From contig JACRJZ010000123.1 of assembly GCA_016219875.1 (NCBI GenBank), forward strand, positions 30,595 to 94,594: a stretch of 64,000 nt of DNA, written 5' to 3'. Of this stretch, positions 60,515-64,000 are shown in pieces. Made by a program: the position numbers and the translations under genes. The first letter of the stretch is position 1; every line of letters begins with the position of its first letter. Under the pieces are notes generated by a model. It ran no database searches, was not told where the DNA came from, and saw only the letters and a program-made list of their open reading frames with translations. The DNA comes from Verrucomicrobiota bacterium (GTDB lineage Bacteria > Verrucomicrobiota > Verrucomicrobiia > Limisphaerales > JACRJZ01).

Positions 60515-60589
60515 CCCGGTGGGGCGAGCGTACTCGCGAGCCGCGGAAACACTCGGCTGTCGGCTCGCGAGTACGCTCGCCCCACCCGA
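60515..60589. repeat. palindromic element F2
   Basis: Arms GGGGCGAGCGTACTCGCGAG and CTCGCGAGTACGCTCGCCCC are exact inverted copies. Outer GTGAGCC (60498) and AGCCTCAC (60606) roughly pair. It lies in the convergent spacer between rny and the small lipoprotein gene. Confidence 0.92.
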
Positions 60590-60659
60590 TTGGAGGTCTT
60601 GCATGAGCCTCACGTAAAACAGGTCCGGGCGATGGAGAAGGGCTGTCGCCGGACAACCA

Positions 60660-60836
60660 TCACCGTCGGTCCCACATCCCGCCGGGCAGCCCGTGTTCCC
60701 AGGACTTGGGCGTGTTCCAGGGGCGTGAAGCATCGTTCTCCGGCTCGCCGTGGGTCTTGCAGCCGGCGCCGCTGAAAGCGGCTGCGGCCAGCAAAGCCAG
60801 CAGCAGCAAACCGCGGGTCCAGAGTCGGAGCTTCAT
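60660..60836 (-). CDS. small 58-residue lipoprotein
   Basis: A short gene that automated calls may miss. ATG 60836 reads MKLRLWTRGLLLLALLAAAA and FSGAGCKTHG, a lipoprotein signal with Cys at about residue 26. The ~32-residue mature part is ENDASRPWNTPKSWEHGLPG and GMWDRR; the RPWN-P-x-x-W-E motif looks constrained. It is 6 bp downstream of the coiled-coil gene on the same strand, so co-expressed. Function is unknown. Confidence 0.75.
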   Translation of the reverse strand: MKLRLWTRGLLLLALLAAAAFSGAGCKTHGEPENDASRPWNTPKSWEHGLPGGMWDRR

Positions 60837-60842
60837 GGGAAA

Positions 60843-61601
60843 TCAAAAGAGGACTTGGTCGCCCTCGCGGATTTCGTCGAGCTTCCAGCCGGCCAGGACG
60901 TTGGCAATGGAGCGGTCGGCCAGGACGGAAGTGATTTTCACCTTGCCGACCAGCTTGCTGTCCCGGTGGACCATCGCGACGCCGTCCTTGAGCACGCCTT
61001 TACTATCCCCAATGTTCAGGACCACGAATTCCCACTTGGGATCGACCACCAGAATCTTGCCGCTCAAGCCCTTTTGGACGGGGGCCACGTAATCGTCGTC
61101 GGGTGAATAGTACCGCGCCAACTCGTTGGTCAACTTGGCGATCTGCCGGCCCAAAATCTTTTTCTCCTCTTCCACGACAGCGATGGTGTTCGTGGCCTCC
61201 TTGAGGTCGGCGATCGTCTGCTTCACTTTCTCCGGCGTCAGGCCCGTTTGGCGCCACTGTTCCATTTGCCGACTCATGGCCTTCTCGCTGTCTCGGGCCG
61301 TGCTCAAGTCGGCCAGGGCCTTGTCGCGCGCGCTGGTGGTGGTTTCCAGGTCGGCGCTGGTTTTGGCCAGATTGTCCTTGGTCTTGGTCAGTTCACCCTG
61401 CGTGGTGACAAGCCGGTTGGAGGTGGAGGCGAGGTTCTTCTCCGCCGTGGTGGCGCGGGCGCGCTGCTGTTCGCGTTCCTTGGCATTGGTTTCGCGCTGG
61501 TTGATGATGCCCTGGATGTGCTCACGGAGCTTCATCTGGCTGAGCGCGATCACGCCGACGCCCGCCAGAATCGCCAGAATCAAAAGAATTCGCTGCAGCA
61601 T
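60843..61601 (-). CDS. membrane-anchored coiled-coil protein
   Basis: A 252-residue protein. One N-terminal helix (ILLILAILAGVGVIALSQMK), a long coiled coil of Lys/Glu/Thr heptads (to about residue 160), then a beta-rich C-terminal domain (SGKILVVDPKWEFVVLNIGD, VLKDGVAMVHRDSKLVGKVK, ASVLA-like end EIREGDQVLF) that resembles MreC/FlgT-type folds in pattern only. Probably a periplasmic structural protein. It is paired with the small lipoprotein gene. Confidence 0.72.
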   Translation of the reverse strand: MLQRILLILAILAGVGVIALSQMKLREHIQGIINQRETNAKEREQQRARATTAEKNLASTSNRLVTTQGELTKTKDNLAKTSADLETTTSARDKALADLSTARDSEKAMSRQMEQWRQTGLTPEKVKQTIADLKEATNTIAVVEEEKKILGRQIAKLTNELARYYSPDDDYVAPVQKGLSGKILVVDPKWEFVVLNIGDSKGVLKDGVAMVHRDSKLVGKVKITSVLADRSIANVLAGWKLDEIREGDQVLF

Positions 61602-61682
61602 GGTCTCGGAAAATAACTGTTAAGAACAATCTGTGCCGGGAGGCTAGTCCCTGGCCGGAAGCGTGTCAACGCCGCGTTCGAC

Positions 61683-61708
61683 CTCGAACTTTGAACTTTG
61701 AACTTCAG
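61683..61708 (+). repeat. heptamer array before exbB-like gene
   Basis: TCGAACTTTGAACTTTGAAC then TT, three units of GAACTTT, 23 bp before the ATG at 61732. An AAGGA box (61723) follows the array and is a good ribosome-binding site. Confidence 0.82.
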
Positions 61709-61731
61709 GTTCCGGTCCCTATAAGGATCGC

Positions 61732-62349
61732 ATGTTGCCGAAGTTGATTTCCCACGGCGGGCCGATGATCTGGCTGCTGTTCGTCGCCAGTTCGGTGGCG
61801 GTGGCCATCGTGGCGGAACGCATCCTGTTTTTCCACCGCGCCCAGATCAATTCGGCGGAGTTCCTGGCCGGCATCAAGAACGTGCTGCGCCGGGGCAACG
61901 TCGTCGAAGCCCTCTCCATCTGCGACGCCACCCCCGGCCCGGTGGCCCGGCTGGTCAAGGTCGCCATCCTGAGCCGGGAGAAAGGACGCGAGGCCGTGCG
62001 CGAGGCCCTGGAGGATGCCGGGCTGGCGGAGGTGCCGCGGCTCGAAGACAAGCTGAGCCTGCTGGCCACGATCGCGCAGCTTTCGCCGCTGCTGGGGCTG
62101 CTGGGGACGGTGCTCGGCTTCATCGCGGCCTTCAGCGTGCTGCAGCATGACGGCGCCCACGCCCACTTGGAGCAGTTGTCGGGGGGCATCTGGCAGGCGC
62201 TGGTTTCGACGGCGGCGGGGCTGGCGGTGGCCATTCCCTGCTACGCGGCCTACAACTACCTGGTGAACCGGGTGAACGTGATCGTGCTCGACATGGAGAA
62301 AGCCGCCACGGAAATCCTGAACATCGTCACCGAAGCCCCGAAGCCGTGA
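61732..62349 (+). CDS. exbB: ExbB/TolQ/MotA-type proton channel
   Basis: A 205-residue inner-membrane protein with three helices. MIWLLFVASSVAVAIVAERI is the first; the pore motif region reads LATIAQLSPLLGLLGTVLGF (with the conserved T-x-x-x-A-P pattern replaced partly by SPLLGLLGTV), and the third ALVSTAAGLAVAIPCYAAYN. It would form the channel that powers the TonB-like protein downstream. AAGGA at 61723 sets the start. ExbD overlaps its stop. Confidence 0.93.
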   Translation: MLPKLISHGGPMIWLLFVASSVAVAIVAERILFFHRAQINSAEFLAGIKNVLRRGNVVEALSICDATPGPVARLVKVAILSREKGREAVREALEDAGLAEVPRLEDKLSLLATIAQLSPLLGLLGTVLGFIAAFSVLQHDGAHAHLEQLSGGIWQALVSTAAGLAVAIPCYAAYNYLVNRVNVIVLDMEKAATEILNIVTEAPKP

Positions 62350-62777
62350 AATTCCCCCGGAGCAACAAGCCGCTCGCCGGCCAGCTTGACGCCGCCCCGT
62401 TCGCCGGTGTGTTCCTGCTGCTGCTCATCTTCGTGGCGCTCAGCCGCAACTTGGTCTTCACGCCCGGCCTGCCGATCCGCCTCCCGGAAGCCGTCGATCT
62501 GGCCGGCACCCCCAACGCCACCGTCGCCGTAGCGGTCGATGCCGGCGGGCAAATCTACTTCGACAGCCAGGTCGTCAGCGAAGACACGCTCCGCCAGAAA
62601 TTGGGCGCGGAAGTGGGGCGGTCGCGCGCGCCGCTCACCCTGGTGGTGCTGGCGGACAAGGAAGTGAAAAACGAAATCCTCGTGCGGCTCGGCCTGCTCG
62701 CGCGCGACGTGGGCATCAAGGACGCCCTGCTGGCCACGCGCCCGAAGCTTTCTGCACGCGACCCACTGGCCCCATGA
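62346..62777 (+). CDS. exbD: ExbD/TolR-like protein lacking the membrane Asp
   Basis: A 143-residue protein. One N-terminal helix (APFAGVFLLLLIFVALSRNL) and a periplasmic domain ending LGLLARDVGIKDALLATRP. In ExbD and TolR the helix carries a conserved Asp (E. coli ExbD D25, in PFIDV) essential for proton use. The matching place here is PFAGV, with Gly 21; the nearest acid is Asp 15, outside the helix. The start is a GTG at 62346 overlapping the exbB stop (GTGA). The rest of the fold fits ExbD. Confidence 0.85.
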   Translation: MKFPRSNKPLAGQLDAAPFAGVFLLLLIFVALSRNLVFTPGLPIRLPEAVDLAGTPNATVAVAVDAGGQIYFDSQVVSEDTLRQKLGAEVGRSRAPLTLVVLADKEVKNEILVRLGLLARDVGIKDALLATRPKLSARDPLAP

Positions 62778-63583
62778 TCCCGCGGCCAACAGAGTCTCCG
62801 GGCTGGAGCCGGCGGCGGTGGGCATGGATCATTGCCGGTGGCGTCGCCGTCCACTGTGCGCTCCTCTTTTGGTTCGGCGAGCGGGCACCACCCGTGGGCG
62901 TGGTGTCCGCGCCAGAGCCGCTGCTCAAGCTGGCGGTGGACCCGGCATCCATCCGCGCCGTGACGGCGGCGCCGGTGCTGAGCGATCCCACCTTGTTCGC
63001 CTTACCGAGCCAGGCCGGTTTTTCCGGGCTGGCCTGGTTGAGACTGGACACCAGGATTCCGCCGCCGCCCGGATGGTCCGATCCGCCGCAGTGGCTGTCG
63101 GTCAATACCAACGACCTGGGCGCGCTGTTCTCCACCTTTACGGCCACGAACAAACACAACGGCTCCGTGCTCGATGACCTGCTCAAACCCCGTCTCACCA
63201 CGGCGGACATCCTGCTCCTTCCCGAGCCGGTGGCCACGCAGTCCGTGGTGCGGATCGAAGGCCCGCTGACGCAGTGGCCGTTGGCGGCGCCGCTGCGCGT
63301 GACGAACCCCGCGTGCGCGGACGTGCTGACCAACACGGTGATCCACCTCAAGGTGGACGCCGGCGGGCGCACCGAGTCAGCCATCCTGCTCGGAAGCTGC
63401 GGCCACCCGGTTGCCGATAACCAGGCGCTGGCGCTGGCGAAGGCCGCGGCGTTCCAACCTAAGTTGTCGCGCTCCGCACGCGCCAGCCTGGCCGCCGCGC
63501 AACCTTTGCTCTGGGGAAAGATGATCTTCCAGTGGCACACCGTGCTTCCGGCTGTGACGAACGTGACGGCGTTGCGCCCATGA
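62774..63583 (+). CDS. TonB-like energy-transducing protein
   Basis: A 269-residue protein. One N-terminal helix (RWAWIIAGGVAVHCALLFWF), an extended Pro-rich middle, and a C-terminal domain with TonB pattern (VIHLKVDAGGRTESAILLGS and ADNQALALAKAAAFQP, then WGKMIFQWHTVLP). It overlaps the exbD-like gene by 4 nt, so the three form a Ton-type module. The outer-membrane receptor it serves is not in the window. Confidence 0.82.
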   Translation: MIPRPTESPGWSRRRWAWIIAGGVAVHCALLFWFGERAPPVGVVSAPEPLLKLAVDPASIRAVTAAPVLSDPTLFALPSQAGFSGLAWLRLDTRIPPPPGWSDPPQWLSVNTNDLGALFSTFTATNKHNGSVLDDLLKPRLTTADILLLPEPVATQSVVRIEGPLTQWPLAAPLRVTNPACADVLTNTVIHLKVDAGGRTESAILLGSCGHPVADNQALALAKAAAFQPKLSRSARASLAAAQPLLWGKMIFQWHTVLPAVTNVTALRP

Positions 63584-63602
63584 CGCCCGGGGACTTGCCG
63601 GC

Positions 63603-63827
63603 ATGACCACCGATCTGCTCATCTTCTCTTACGTGACGGCGCTGCTGGCGACGCTGTCGGGCACCGCGCTCTACTTCGAGCAACGGCGGCGGCGGTTCGA
63701 GCCGGCCGAAAGCGCGGACAGCATCTTCCGCTGCGACAAGTGCGGGTTCCTCTACACCGACGACCACGACGTGGACCGCTCGCGTTGTCCGCAATGCGGC
63801 CGGTCGAACGACGCGATCCGATTTTGA
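63603..63827 (+). CDS. small zinc-ribbon membrane protein
   Basis: A 74-residue protein. One helix (LLIFSYVTALLATLSGTALY) then a rubredoxin-like zinc ribbon (CDKCGFLYTD, CPQCGRSNDAIRF). It follows the TonB-like gene by 19 bp on the same strand and is probably part of the same operon. Function unknown. Confidence 0.75.
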   Translation: MTTDLLIFSYVTALLATLSGTALYFEQRRRRFEPAESADSIFRCDKCGFLYTDDHDVDRSRCPQCGRSNDAIRF

Positions 63828-63833
63828 AGCTAG

Positions 63834-63860
63834 GTCCATTCCGTCCATTCCGTCAGCCAG
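63834..63860 (+). repeat. nonamer tandem repeat
   Basis: GTCCATTCC GTCCATTCC GTCAGCC. It opens the 173-bp end spacer (63828-64000), which also has a TGGGGCA-GACC-TGCCCCA hairpin at 63963-63980 and no gene. Confidence 0.7.
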
Positions 63861-64000
63861 CCTAGCCCAACTTTCGCAACTCAACCCGTTTTCTGATTTT
63901 TTCCGGGGCATCGATCCTGCAAATCGCCCCATTTTCCCCAGTTTCCACCTGCCAAAGCGCTTTGGGGCAGACCTGCCCCATTCCCACCGCCCCCGCGGCC

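Noticed and set aside
63963..63980. Rho-independent terminator
   Set aside because: The TGGGGCA/TGCCCCA hairpin is not followed by a T-run, so I list it only as a spacer hairpin.
1..64000. CRISPR array
   Set aside because: Repeats are inverted or very short tandem types; no set of direct repeats with regular unique spacers and no cas genes.
1..64000. tRNA, rRNA, tmRNA or RNase P RNA genes
   Set aside because: I saw no cloverleaf with a T-loop GTTCRA box and CCA-end context, and no conserved RNase P or tmRNA cores. A covariance search would be decisive.

Overview
The window is high-GC bacterial DNA that I place in Verrucomicrobiota, probably the Pedosphaera/Limisphaerales group. The evidence is indirect: two PEP-CTERM proteins, a G/E-prepilin-type protein with an [20 protein letters not shown] leader, a fused CcoN-CcoO oxidase, an ECF-type sigma factor next to a Ser/Thr kinase, lamin-tail and GH123-like secreted proteins, and spacers full of palindromic and heptamer repeats. 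No rRNA, tRNA, CRISPR array, integrase or transposase is visible.

Layout. 1-7164: a Nif3-like protein (cut by the left edge), a Cys-motif protein, rnc, and two PAS-rich signalling proteins, the second a hybrid histidine kinase. 7399-17821 (all minus): a complete cbb3 oxidase locus, read as PocR/AraC regulator, ccoI, ccoS, fused ccoNO, ccoQ, mono-haem ccoP, an orphan MazE-like antitoxin, ccoG, ccoH and a TauE/SafE-type membrane protein. 18167-27778 (minus): GH16 lipoprotein, PQQ-type beta-propeller, MacB-type permease, murI, N-acetylmuramoyl-L-alanine amidase, a large GH123/DUF4091-like lipoprotein and a winged-helix regulator. 28311-33706: two PEP-CTERM genes, Ser/Thr kinase, sigma factor, PH-domain and LysM proteins. 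33923-37952: sucCD, a YggT-like membrane protein and an RluA-type pseudouridine synthase. 38127-49457 (minus): rfbB, deoC, a RelE/Phd-type toxin-antitoxin pair, a sugar-catabolism group (TIM-barrel isomerase, Gfo/Idh/MocA oxidoreductase, Na+/solute symporter) and a TatT-type TRAP transporter (TatT, DctP, fused DctQM). 49725-63827: larE, a serine hydrolase, a lamin-tail protein, a prepilin-like protein, rarA, 5-formyl-THF cyclo-ligase, rny, a small lipoprotein with a coiled-coil partner, and an ExbB/ExbD/TonB-like set.

The most unusual feature is the repeat content. At least eight families of imperfect palindromes (called A to I here) occur in about 18 copies. They sit in almost every spacer longer than about 150 bp and in every convergent junction longer than 100 bp. 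Two copies lie inside coding sequence (ccoH and ccoI). Families B and C share their outer ends but have different cores, and one C lies inside one B. A second layer consists of 7-9 nt tandem repeats, often directly before a start codon; in places these run into genes and encode protein tails. I read these as non-autonomous elements and slippage arrays, but their mechanism and function are not shown by the sequence.
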